A DNA stretch of 64,000 nt from Protula sp. h YS-2021. Lineage: Eukaryota > Annelida > Polychaeta > Sabellida > Serpulidae. The stretch lies in NCBI GenBank assembly GCA_949752745.1, contig OX457029.1, positions 42,534,500-42,598,499 of the forward strand, in the 5' to 3' direction. The translations under genes were made by a program, and so were the position numbers. Shown piece by piece: positions 31,636-50,840 of this stretch. Under the pieces are notes generated by a model, which made no database searches, was not told the DNA's origin, and was given only the letters and a program-made list of their open reading frames with translations. Numbering within the stretch: position 1 is the first letter of the stretch; the number at the start of each line of letters is the position of its first letter.

Positions 31636-31725
31636 GGGATTGACGATTAGCTCATTTGTTTAAGGGCACTGACCTGGCACTGACAATCATTAGGTTCCGG
31701 GATCGAGATCTGGCTCGAGGCAGTC
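31636..31725 (+). mobile_element. tRNA-derived SINE head (candidate)
   Basis: GGGATTGACGATTAGCTCAT (A-box-like TTAGCTCA) followed by GGGCACTGACCTGGCA and a B-box-like GGGATCGAGATCTGGC, ending GGCTCGAGGCAGTC and a T run. The order and spacing are those of tRNA-derived SINEs whose tRNA part has lost strict pairing. Only one copy is in the window, so family membership cannot be shown here. Confidence 0.45.
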
Positions 31726-34700
31726 TTTTTTTTTCGTTTTCCTCTCTCTTTGTCCACACAACATCGAAATTAAAACCTCTGTTGAACGTCTATTTGTGCA
31801 GAGGCGTAAGTAAACGTTTCCTGAAATTTTGTCAGAAAATACTGTATAGGTGTTTGAAAAAGAGGTAGAAAGACGGATCACAAGCATTTGTATTTCAGTC
31901 TTTCAGCCAGTCTGGCAACTTTCGAGGATTAGATGCCATGCAATACTCCGATATCTCTGACATTCAGTGACTCTGATCGGACTACTCTTTGAATGCAAGA
32001 CCCAGCAACGGAAGCATTTCTTTGTTTTGCTCTTCTTCCTTTGTAGAATAAAATATATAACAAGCATCTTGGCGTAGAAAAAATGAGCAAAAATGTCAGA
32101 AAAAATGGAAAAACAGTACGAGCAAAAATTCAGAAATAGGGAGTTTGTACGAGTGAGGCGTTTTTGTCGCACTTTATATTTTGAGGCGTTTTGGTCGCGA
32201 GCCTTATGTCGCGAGGCGTTTTGTCGCGAGGCTTTTTGTCGTGATACCACTGCAGACACAACAAAAAAGTTTTAAAAAAATAACCTACTTCATGACTCAA
32301 ACGGTGCATAAATGCGTGTCTACGACTCTAGCTAACAGCGAATAGAATACATGCTGAACAAATACCACTTGAAATTAAAGCACTGGAAAGCTTTTGTGAA
32401 GTGAGGCATAAAACAAAGACAGTGTATTTGTTTATGCTCTTTGCTTAAAACCAGGTGAACGCAACGATTAAGCGAAACAATTTCGTTTCAAATGGATCAA
32501 ATCCGAATTTCGATTAGATCGGCTCTAGAGTGGGAACCAATTTAAATTCCGCCTTTTAAATAATAAGTACCTAAGAAATGACCAATGTCAACATATATAC
32601 AAAAGTGTAGGATTAGAAAATGTACCGAAAAGTCGAAAAAGTGAGAAAAAAATATACGGCCCCTCTGAGGAACGTTGGTCTACTTGAATTTGGACCTGTT
32701 AAGAGCGTCTATGACAACCCACACAGATGTATGTAAAACCCAGTTTAGGCGATTTATTTTGGTAGGTGAAAGTAGAGCGAGAGTGGAATCTATGTGTAAA
32801 ATCCTTTTTTTTTTTGGGGGGGGGGGTACATCTAATAAAAACAATCCAATGTTTAGTCACCACAGATATAGACATGTATAACCTAGATGAAATCGAGTGG
32901 TCGTTCGACAGAAATTTAAACTTGTGGTTTCATGTGTTTTCCTTGTTCTTCAGCTTTCGCGAAAGCTTGATTTAAATAAAAACTGATATTTTATAGTCGC
33001 CAAACATACAATACGGAATCTTGTAGGCCGATTACATTGATCCCACGTCGCTTGATGACAAGTAAAGCTGTAATTTTGGTTGTAGAAGTTAGTCTATACA
33101 TTGTCGTAGTAACGTAGAAACGTCTCCTTGGTGTCAAAGAAGCGATATCATTATTGCGATCTGAAAGTGAAATAGTTGGAGGTCTTAACAGAGAACAAGA
33201 CAATGCTACGAAGCTGTGGCAATGTTACTAAAACGATGTCACTAGAGAGCGAAAACCGACCTGAAACACGATGCAGTCGCTTCACTTAACGAAGTCAATA
33301 ACATTTTGACTTTAGCTCCGATTGCCTTAGTTAGGCGAATGCAATGCGTCAGATCACCTATCACGGAATTCAAAATTATTGCTTAATTGGTTCTTTTAAA
33401 AAAAATACAAGAAAGTTTAATAAAACGCAAATAAAAAGGAAGTGAATCGGTAGAAATCGATGTTTGGAAAGGTGACTCAAGTTTGGTTCACAGCGGAATT
33501 CATTATTTATGGTCTCACACTTTAGCTACAAGAGGAAACTTTAACGTATGTAATGGAATGTATTATCGAAAATTTTTTCCTGCCCCAATCCCCCCCCCCC
33601 CAAAAAAAAAAAAATTCCAGATATATGAAGCGTACAATATTTTCAGACAGCTCGATAATTGTTTGTAAAGAGTGGGACTGTTCCTTGGACAATTTGCAGG
33701 ACTTAGTTTTTTTTTGCCGCATTTTTGGTAAATTTTCCGAGTAAGCGCGCATTGTGTCTCAATCTAGATCGTATTGCACCCTGGGATATTTGCAACTCGG
33801 TATGCTACACGTTTTAGCACACTTCAAATGATGGAAATTATAACTGTTTCGGCAAAAAGTTTTGAAAAGTGCAATCCAACGTCCGCTGTGCTATTAATGA
33901 CGTCGAAATATAACCAACATTTGAGCAGATAACTGAATACGAGTCCTTAATGTATACGCTCCGAAATATCAGAAACAGCTCACTTGCCACGAATTGTTAC
34001 GGACTGCGCAAACTTGCGTACGCCTGCATGTAAAGTGGTATTGTAGAAACCACATTTTTGCGACAGTTTAGCATAGTATTTTCGTAAAGCTTAGAACAGT
34101 CAGTTAGGAGATGTCATGTTTACATGTCCATGTCTTAGTGAGATCATTTTGTGGGCATGTAGTTACTATTGGCATTGCTGTAGCATTTGTCAAATGTGCT
34201 TGTAATTTTAGTGGCGATTTTTCTTGAAATAAAGACATGAATGACAAATTTGTACTGTCTCATTTCTCTTTGAAGTTGGGTATTGTCAAGTAGGGTACTG
34301 CCTTATGTCGGAAATTCTCCAATCAAATACTGTCATGCCGGTCACTCCCAGGCCCCATTGTCACGGAGATATTTTCATCCTGGTGTTTTTATTCTTTCGG
34401 TACAGGAATGGCTTTAATACACCTGTACACACTTCCGTTCTCGGGGGGGGGGGGAGGAGGGGGCGGGGGGGGGGGGGGGTAGTTGTTCAGGACAGACGAT
34501 AACACTTCACTGGCATATGGAAGCGACCGACTTTGCGAGCAGTTTTAAATGTTCTTTTTCTTTTGCGATTGACTCACTTTCATTAAAACTGTTATCTGTT
34601 CTTTTTACGATTCTGAGTGCAGTATAGAATAAGGCATACAGCAAATTTATATCTATGGTACGAGTAACCGTAAGAGTGATGCACAAGCGAGCTTGTTTTT
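31726..34700. other. AT-rich intergenic stretch with one short tandem repeat
   Basis: At 32140-32255 a short tandem unit like GCGTTTTGTCGCGAG occurs about six times. It resembles one arm of the tandem-repeat TIRs at 17-21 kb, but I found no inverted partner. Poly-G/poly-C tracts at about 32816, 33591 and 34443-34479. No gene recognised. Confidence 0.5.
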
Positions 34701-34799
34701 AGCCCAGTTGGCTTTTCAGCCAACAGGGCTATACAGATGGGGGCAAGTGTCGTCCGTCCGTCCGTCCATCCGACCGTCTGTTCGTCCCGCGACCGTTAA

Positions 34800-35490
34800 A
34801 AGTGGAATAACTTTTTTACTTTTTATCTGATTCTTACCAAATTTTAAACACGAGTTCCTAACCCTTTATTGCATTAGGAAATTTTTTTATTTTTTGGTTT
34901 AAACCATTTTTGGCGATTTTATTGCCAATTTGGGCAAAATACGAAAAAACCTATGTAGTCCCTCATTTTTCATCGGAAGATTCCGAAATTTTTTATGAAG
35001 AAACTAGAACTAAGGGGTCAAAAAAGTACTTTTTTTGATTTTTGATTTTTGAATTTCGCCTTATTTTTTAATCTACTGAGCTTCAAAGTTTGCAACTTCT
35101 AAAAATTGGCAAATTTCCAATTTTTTTTAAACAAAGTAGTTAAAGTGGAATATCTTTTTTATTTTTTATCCGATTCGTACCAAATTTTAAACACGAGTTT
35201 TTAACCTTCTACTGCATTAGGATTTTTTTTAATTTTTTGGTTTAAACCATTTTTGGCGATTTTATTGCCAATTTGGGCAAAGTACGAAAAAACCTATGTA
35301 GTCCCTCATTTTTCATCGGAAGATTCCGAAATTTTTTATGAAGAAACTAGAACTAAGGGGTCAAAAAAGTACTTTTTTCGATTTTTGAATTTCGCCTTAT
35401 TTTTGAATCTACTGAGCTTCGAAGTTTGCAGCTTTTAAAAAATTGGAAATTTCCATTTTTCTTCTTAAAATAGCAAAGTTTCAATTTGCA
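34800..35490 (+). repeat. 345-bp tandem repeat, two copies
   Basis: GTGGAATAACTTTTTTAC at 34802 and GTGGAATATCTTTTTTAT at about 35147. Both copies contain TTTTTGGCGATTTTATTGCC and CATCGGAAGATTCCGAAATT and end TTGGAAATTTCC. Confidence 0.85.
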
Positions 35491-35574
35491 GAGGGGCAGA
35501 ATATGTTACATGCAAGTACTTCTGGTTGGACTTTTCAGTAATTTTGTTGTCAGTGGGTCATTTCTATGATATTT

Positions 35575-36600
35575 TCAAGTGGGCGATAATAGGGAACATT
35601 GGGCGATAAAGCAACAAAGTTGTAATTTTCGCTTTAAAAGTGCAGGAATCAATTCTATGACCCGAAAATATGATAAATGTGATATTTTTCGCGTGGGCGA
35701 TAACAGGGAATATTGGGCAATAATGCAAGAAAGTTGTAATTTTCGCTTTAAAAGTGCAGGAATGAATTGTATGACCCGAAAATATGCTAAATATGATATT
35801 TTTCGGGTGGGCATTAATAGGGAACATTGGGCGATAATGCAAGAAAGCTGTAATTTTCGCTTTAAAAGTGCAAGAATCAATTCTATGACCCGAAAATATG
35901 ATAAATATGATATTTTTCGTGTGGGCGATAATAGGGAATATTGGGCGATAATGCAAAAAAGTTGTAATTTTCGCTTTTAAAGTGCAGGAATCAATTCTAT
36001 GACCCGAAAATATGATATTTTTCGTGTGGGCGATAATAGGGAACATTGGGCGATAATGCAAGAAAGTTGTAATTTTCGCTTTAAAAGTACAGGGATCAAT
36101 TCTATGACCTGAAAATATGATAAATGTGATATTTTTCGGGTAGGCGATAATAGGGAATATTGGGCGATAATGTAAGAAAGTTGTAATTTTCGCTTTAAAA
36201 GTGCAGGAATCAACTCTATGTCCCGAAAATATGATAAATATGATATTTTTCGGATGGGCGATAATCGGGAACATTGGGCGATAATGCAAGAAAGTTGTAA
36301 TTTTCACTTTTAAAGTGCAGGTATCAATTCTGTGACTCGAAAATATGATAAATATGATATTTTTCGGGTGGGTGATAATAGGGAACATTGGGCGATAATG
36401 TAAGAAAGTTCTAATTTTCGCTTTGAAAGTGCAGGAATCATTTGTATTACCCGAAAATATGATAAATATGATATATTTCGGGTGGACGGTAATAGGTAAT
36501 ATTGAGCATAATGCAAGAAAGTTGTAATTTTTATTTTAAAGGTGCAGGAAGCAATTATATGACCCGACAATATGATAAATGTGATATTTTTCGGGTGGTG
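35575..36600 (+). repeat. 114-bp tandem array (about 9 copies)
   Basis: Unit of 114-115 bp: GGCGATAATAGGGAACATTG, GGCGATAATGCAAGAAAGTT, GTAATTTTCGCTTTAAAAGT, GCAGGAATCAATTCTATG, then an inverted repeat ACCCGAAAA and TTTTTCGGGT around ATATGATAAATATGATA. As 38 codons it stays open on the minus strand across 274 codons (35564-36388) and on the plus strand for 133. One copy lacks 12 bases yet stays in frame. No domain seen. Confidence 0.9.
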
Positions 36601-37029
36601 GATAGCCTCTTTTTCATTTTTCCCACGCAAATTAGAATTAATTAGGGTCCATATATTTTTGACGAAACCCCCGCTTTGAAGTTTACCAGGGCATTTGAAG
36701 TACGCCTGTCAGGGTAGACTATCCAGGGTCTGGATATTCCTCACCCGATCATTTATCGATTAAACGCTGGCCTAGTACCACCCTGGATAGGAATCCACGT
36801 TTAAACTAGAGCGGCCAGTGCACACAAAACATAAGAGTGCAGGCTTATATTACAAACTTTCAATCGATACCTACTTAAGTTTCTTGTTTTTGTGAACAAA
36901 AACAAATGTCTCCCCGACAAAACCCATGACCCCCCCCCCCCTCCCCCCCAAACTGAAACAAAATATTCATTTCTGCAAACATAACCTTCATTCATTGTAA
37001 AAATCTTAAAATAAACCAAACAGATGGTT

Positions 37030-37310
37030 GTCACTAAAACAGATATAAATGAGCATCTTTTTTCATCGGAGTCTGAAAGGTGGTCGCTAAAACGGGTTTT
37101 ACTGTAGGCCCCTCTTATCCAGATCTGAAGTTGGTCACTATAGCAGTTTTACTGTACGTTACATTTTTATCCGGGTCTGGAAGGTGGTCAAGACAGGCAG
37201 GTTTTACCGTACGTCTTTTTACCTGAATGTGGAAGGGGTCACGACAAACGGTTCTTACCTTACATCTTTTTATCCGGGTCTTGAAGATGGTCGGGATTTT
37301 TTTTTTGTAA
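37030..37310 (+). repeat. About 60-bp imperfect tandem repeat
   Basis: Four to five units around GGTTTTACTGTACGTCTTTT, TATCCGGGTCTGGAAGGTGG and TCACGACAAACG-like blocks. Diverged. Confidence 0.65.
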
Positions 37311-38140
37311 CCATCATCCTCCACCCCCCCCCCCACCCCCGCCCCCCAGCTATTTACTGTAGGTCCGACTATAAACACAACCCTAACCCTTTTACCCAAG
37401 GCAACGGTAACAGTCTGTACCCTAACTGTAGTTATAGCATGATAGACTACCTTGTCTTCGCACATTCCCATCGGCCAAATAGCACTAGGAAGGCATTCTT
37501 CATAACTGCGCATCAGAGATGACGCACCTCGGTGGGAGAAGGGGGAGGCATTTCGTAGGCAAAATGGTGAGCTGCTCCTCATAACACAAGATATCAGACG
37601 ACCCAATTTATAGCGAAAAATGCTTCTGCACACAATGCTAATCGATACAGCATGGCTCCTATATATAGCACATCTTCGCAAGCTAATCAAGTATGCGGCG
37701 AAAAAAAAATCAATAGCTAGAGCTGCTTAGAGCTATAATACGACAATAGCATTCCATGACCTCGTAGATAACGACTCCATCATGCACCGCAACTGACACT
37801 GACCCCTGACTGAGTGGTATGTTACGTAACAACCACAGATGAGAAATGCACAAAAAGCTCAATTTCAGGCAATAACAAATAGCAATGGACCGACAATAAT
37901 GCTGTTACTGTTTTTAAAGCTTTCTGAAGAATGCAGGAACACTAGAAAATCTTCGGAAAAATCTTCCGAAATCCCCAGCGCAGTTAACACCCATGCATAG
38001 ATAACACAGCAGCCAAAAATGGGGAGGTTGGGGTGGGGGGGGGGGGGGGAGGCTGTTGACGTTATGCACCTTCTTGATTTTCTATACGAATTCAATAATG
38101 TTTAATAAAACCGTGTGACCTATCCGAGGAATAAATACAC
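37311..38140. other. Non-coding part of element D
   Basis: Poly-C tract at about 37325-37345 and poly-G tract at about 38033-38050; a 191-codon minus-strand frame (37115-37690) crosses repeat and unique sequence and has no recognisable domain. Nothing else seen. Confidence 0.4.
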
Positions 38141-38149
38141 CGAATTTAA

Positions 38150-39540
38150 AGTCGATCCGACTTTCCGATGTCGAGATATTTTGCTTAAGAACAGATAACT
38201 TTTTACCTGTCAAAAGTTGAAACAGTCGTCTGACTGAACCAAGGAATATCCATATAAAATTTTAAGTCGATATGACTCTCCGCTATCGAGATATTATGCA
38301 TAAAAGATCTGGTTCAAAATATACACATTTTACGCGGTGACGTCATACGCCGCTTTCGTTCGTTCTACTCGTGAAAAATATTTAGAGTTTCTTTCGGACC
38401 TACCAAGCAATAATCCATAGTTTCAGTTTTCTCCGGCGTCCAGCAGCTGAGAAATTTCGCACACAAGATTTTTACAAAATGACGTCATACACCCGCCCTA
38501 ATCACGTGACACGCCAAAAATTGATGGAACAGTCCGGCTGACCTAAGGAATATTCATATAAAATTTGAAGTCGATAGAACTTTCCGTTATCGAGATATTT
38601 TGCACACAAGACCTTGTTTATAAAATAAAACCTATTTTACGTGATGACGTCATACGCCGCATTCGTTCGTTCTACTTGCAAAAAAATTCTATAGAGTCTT
38701 TCGGACCTAACAAGCAACAATCCTACCAAGTTTCAACTTTCTCCGATGTTCAGCAGCTGAGAAATTTGGCACATAAGATTTTTACGTAATGACGTCATGC
38801 ACCTGCCCTAATCAGGTGACATGCGTAAAAAGTTGACAAAACCGTCCGACTGACCCAAAGAATATCTATGTAAAATTTGAAGTCGATAGAACTTTCCGTT
38901 ATCGAGATATTTTGCACACAAGACCTTGTTTATAATATATACATATTTTACGTGATGACGTCATACGCCGCATTCGTTCGTTCTACTCGCGAAAAAAATA
39001 TATAGAGTTTTTCGGACCAACCAAGCAACAATCCCACCACGTTTCAACTTTCTCCGATGTTCAGCGGCTGAGAAATTTCGCACACAAGATTTTTACGTAA
39101 TGACGTCATACGCCTGCCTTAATCCCCTGACATGCGCTAAAAATTGATAGAACCCGCCGACTGACCCAAGGAATATTGATATAAAATTTGAAGTCGATAG
39201 GACTTTCCGTTATCGAGATATTTTGCACACAAGATCTTGTTCAAAATATATACATATTCTGCGTGATGACGTCATACGCCGCATTCGTTCGTTCTACTCG
39301 CGAAAAAAAATCTACAGAGTCTTTCGGACCAACCAAGCAACAATCCCACCAAGTTTCAACTTTCTCCGATGTTCAGCGGCTGAGAAATTTCGCACACAAG
39401 ATTTTTACGTAATGACGTCATACGCTTGCCCTAATCACGTGACATGCGTCAAAAGTTGATAGAACCGTCCGACCTTACCAAGGAATAATTCGATCAAGTT
39501 TGAAGTCGATCCGACGTTTCGTTCTCGAGATATCTTGCAC
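38150..39540 (-). repeat. 311-bp satellite with palindromic CRE sites
   Basis: CTTTCCGTTATCGAGATATT recurs at about 38580, 38891 and 39204 (period about 311), with older copies before and a changed one after. Each unit has two TGACGTCA palindromes. The eight perfect copies are at 38338, 38480, 38645, 38790, 38956, 39101, 39267 and 39413, alternately about 145 and 165 bp apart. CACGTGAC-like sites follow some of them. Ends in the CA/GT microsatellite at 39562-39630. Confidence 0.9.
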
Positions 39541-40144
39541 ACAACACTTTGTTCACAACAGACTGACACACACACACACACACACGCACACAGACACACA
39601 CACACACGTACACACATACACACACACAGAACGTACAAACACTATATGTCTCCCCTTGGTCGGGGAGACATAATAATCGTATGCAACAAAAGGCTCGAAA
39701 TAAGTGCATATAAGAAAGGACGTTATTTAAATTTTGGAGTTCCACTTCTCTTTGATATCAAAAACAAAAAAAATGGAGAAAAATTCCTGTTTTTACATAT
39801 ATATTTTTATTTGACAAATATCGTACCGTGTTCTGGATAGGATGTTCCAAAACTGTATGCACATTTTTATACTCACTTGAAACAAGGCCCAAGATAAGTA
39901 ATAAAAGAAAGGACTTTATTTTAATTTTTACATCCGACTTCTGTTTGAATTTAATAACAAATTGCAGTAAAATTCCTGTGTCTGCATTTTTCCCATATAT
40001 TACAAATATTCAGAAATTTTCATAATTTCAGCATAATTTAATATAAAAAAAAAAACATTCAACCAGATCAGACTGTCTTACCATTTTCCAAGAGGAACAA
40101 GACTGAATCTTCAACTGGGCCACTGTCACTTGACAGTCTTGTTA

Positions 40145-41397
40145 TTTTATAACGTCATTTATCAGTACATAAGCTGTAAGAAAACCGAGGATATGAGAAC
40201 GATAGGAGTTACTTAATCAAATAGATACTGAACCTGTGATTATGATGGGGTTGGGAAGCAATCAGCCCGTCATATTACCCCACCCCCGCCCTCACCCTTC
40301 CCATTTCATTTAACTTCTTATTATTAAGAGTAAAGAGCTTATATTCTATTTTGCACACATTTTTCAAGTAGCTTATTCAAAATCCAAAATCTTGAACCCA
40401 CCCTTCTACCCCCTCCCTCCCCCCACCCAAAATTCTTCCGCCTCAAACCAGTGGAATAAACATGGCCTCAAGATACACAAACACGTACGTCATCCGAATT
40501 CACACCTTGCCCATGTGACAACCGGCACAGTTACAGGACAGTTTGTATACTTAATGTCAATGAGAAAAAAAAAAAAAAACAACAACACATCAGAATAACG
40601 TATTTATTGATCAATTCTCATGAGGATAACCATTAGCAATAACAGAAAGCTACTCACATTAACAGCACTCACAACTAGAATAACGTTTTAGTTAATCTTT
40701 CCGCAGATCAACAGGTTATATCATTACAACATGTTATACCATTACAAAACAACCTAATTAACCATAACCGTGCAAACACCAGTAAATGTCCCAATACTGA
40801 GTTTAAATAAGGCATCCAAAAACAGTGCGTATTCCATACTCGGTACTTGAATAAATACCCACGATACTGATCATGACAGATTTGAAGCGAAAAGGGTTGA
40901 GGTGTTATTTGCAGCGACATGACAAAACCCTCCAAAAGTGTCTCCATTTCTGCACAAAACACATGTTTTTATTATTTCACATTTTTATGCCATCATACAA
41001 TAGTTTTAATCAATTTATCCTGCGATTTTACACCGGTATAACTGAGAGCCTGGATAAATGCTATTCAACTCTACTCAAAAAGAACACAAACATTTCCACA
41101 CATGAACCAAACAAATTATAGAGGTTTGCTTCAGCCCCAGGGGCACTTTATCTCAATAATATGCGATATGAACATGTGTTCTAACCTGCTTCTGCTGTCA
41201 GAGCATTCCCGGAAATGCGGGTGCCCCCTCCCCGATTTCCAAATAAATTTTCGATCCCTCTGTTCAACGAAATCCCGCCCTGAATTCAATTCTTGAAACA
41301 AACTTTAAGATCGGGTTACCAACCCACAAATCTTTTGTTCTTTCTATCACTATCACAGATAATGTGCAAGTTACGGGTCAGGCTAGCTTTCCAACCC
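40145..41397. other. Intergenic, nothing recognised
   Basis: AT-rich sequence with a short poly-A tract at about 40565-40580. No gene or repeat family identified. Confidence 0.45.
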
Positions 41398-41562
41398 ACT
41401 TCACTCATGGACCCGCGCCATTCATGAACCCACCCCACTCATGGGTCCGCACCACTCATGGACCCGCACCATTCATGGGTCCGCACCACTCACGGGTCCG
41501 CGTCATTCATGAGTCCGCACCACTCATGGAGTTGCATCATTCATGAGTCCGCACCATTCATG
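41398..41562 (+). repeat. 17-18-bp minisatellite
   Basis: About nine units of CACTCATGGACCCGCAC and CATTCATGGGTCCGCAC, imperfect. Confidence 0.85.
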
Positions 41563-41820
41563 ATCTGATAAATCTCGGTACTGTTTACTGAGTAATGCTG
41601 TTTGACAACATACTATAGGAACACCAAACGGTAACACACACACACATAAAAAAAATCAAGCAAAGTAGGTAATTACAGAACAATCCTTCCCTCATATCAC
41701 GGGATGACCTTCTACACTGGATCTACCCCGGATAAGTGCCGCATCAGCACGATTGCACAATACCGCAGAAAAAATATAAATAAATATTACGCCATTATAC
41801 TAGGTGGATTTGTACACAGT

Positions 41821-41830
41821 TTTATTTATT
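41821..41830 (-). promoter_or_regulatory. Polyadenylation signals of PI4K2
   Basis: Two overlapping AATAAA on the minus strand (TTTATTTATT on plus), 30-39 bases after the stop codon. Confidence 0.6.
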
Positions 41831-41859
41831 TTTAACTCTGACCGGATCCTGAGCAATGG

Positions 41860-50840
<8,981 letters not shown>

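Larger units (their letters stand above)
36880..39672 (-). mobile_element. Element D: minus-strand hairpin element inside element C
   Basis: Read on the minus strand: 5' hairpin TATGTCTCCCC/GGGGAGACATA with a 6-nt loop (39672-39645), then about 15 bases, a GT-rich stretch (39630-39562), a 311-bp satellite, a roughly 60-bp repeat, and near the 3' end the inverse of the 5' arm (36918-36906, 13 bases). Directly after it comes a 10-bp stem of TTGTTTTTGT/ACAAAAACAA with a 2-nt loop (36905-36884). The terminal CTTGTT of elements A-C is not conserved (CAAGAAAC instead), so D is a relative or a different subfamily. Confidence 0.5.
34701..40144 (+). mobile_element. Element C: Helentron-like element carrying satellites and nested element D
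   Basis: 5' hairpin at 34701-34730: AGCCC and GTTGGC pair with GCCAAC and GGGCT across a TTTTCA loop. It is followed after about 20 bases by CGTCCGTCCGTCCGTCC. The body is a 345-bp repeat and a 114-bp array. The 3' end at 40112-40143: CAACTGGGC, the inverse of GCCCAGTTG (34702-34710), one base, a 7-bp stem ACTGTCA/TGACAGT with a CT loop, then CTTGTT and A. This is the end plan of elements A and B with different stem bases. Element D lies inside on the opposite strand. The span is predicted from matching ends 5.4 kb apart, so I am less sure than for A and B. Confidence 0.6.

Noticed and set aside
35564..36388. 274-codon minus-strand frame with 38-residue periodicity
   Set aside because: It is the 114-bp array; no domain or splice context, and the opposite strand is also open. 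Kept as a finding, not as a gene.
37115..37690. 191-codon minus-strand frame
   Set aside because: Crosses the 60-bp repeat and a poly-C tract, with no recognisable motif.
39535..39840. Frame through the CA microsatellite
   Set aside because: Dinucleotide repeat translation (THTHTH) only.
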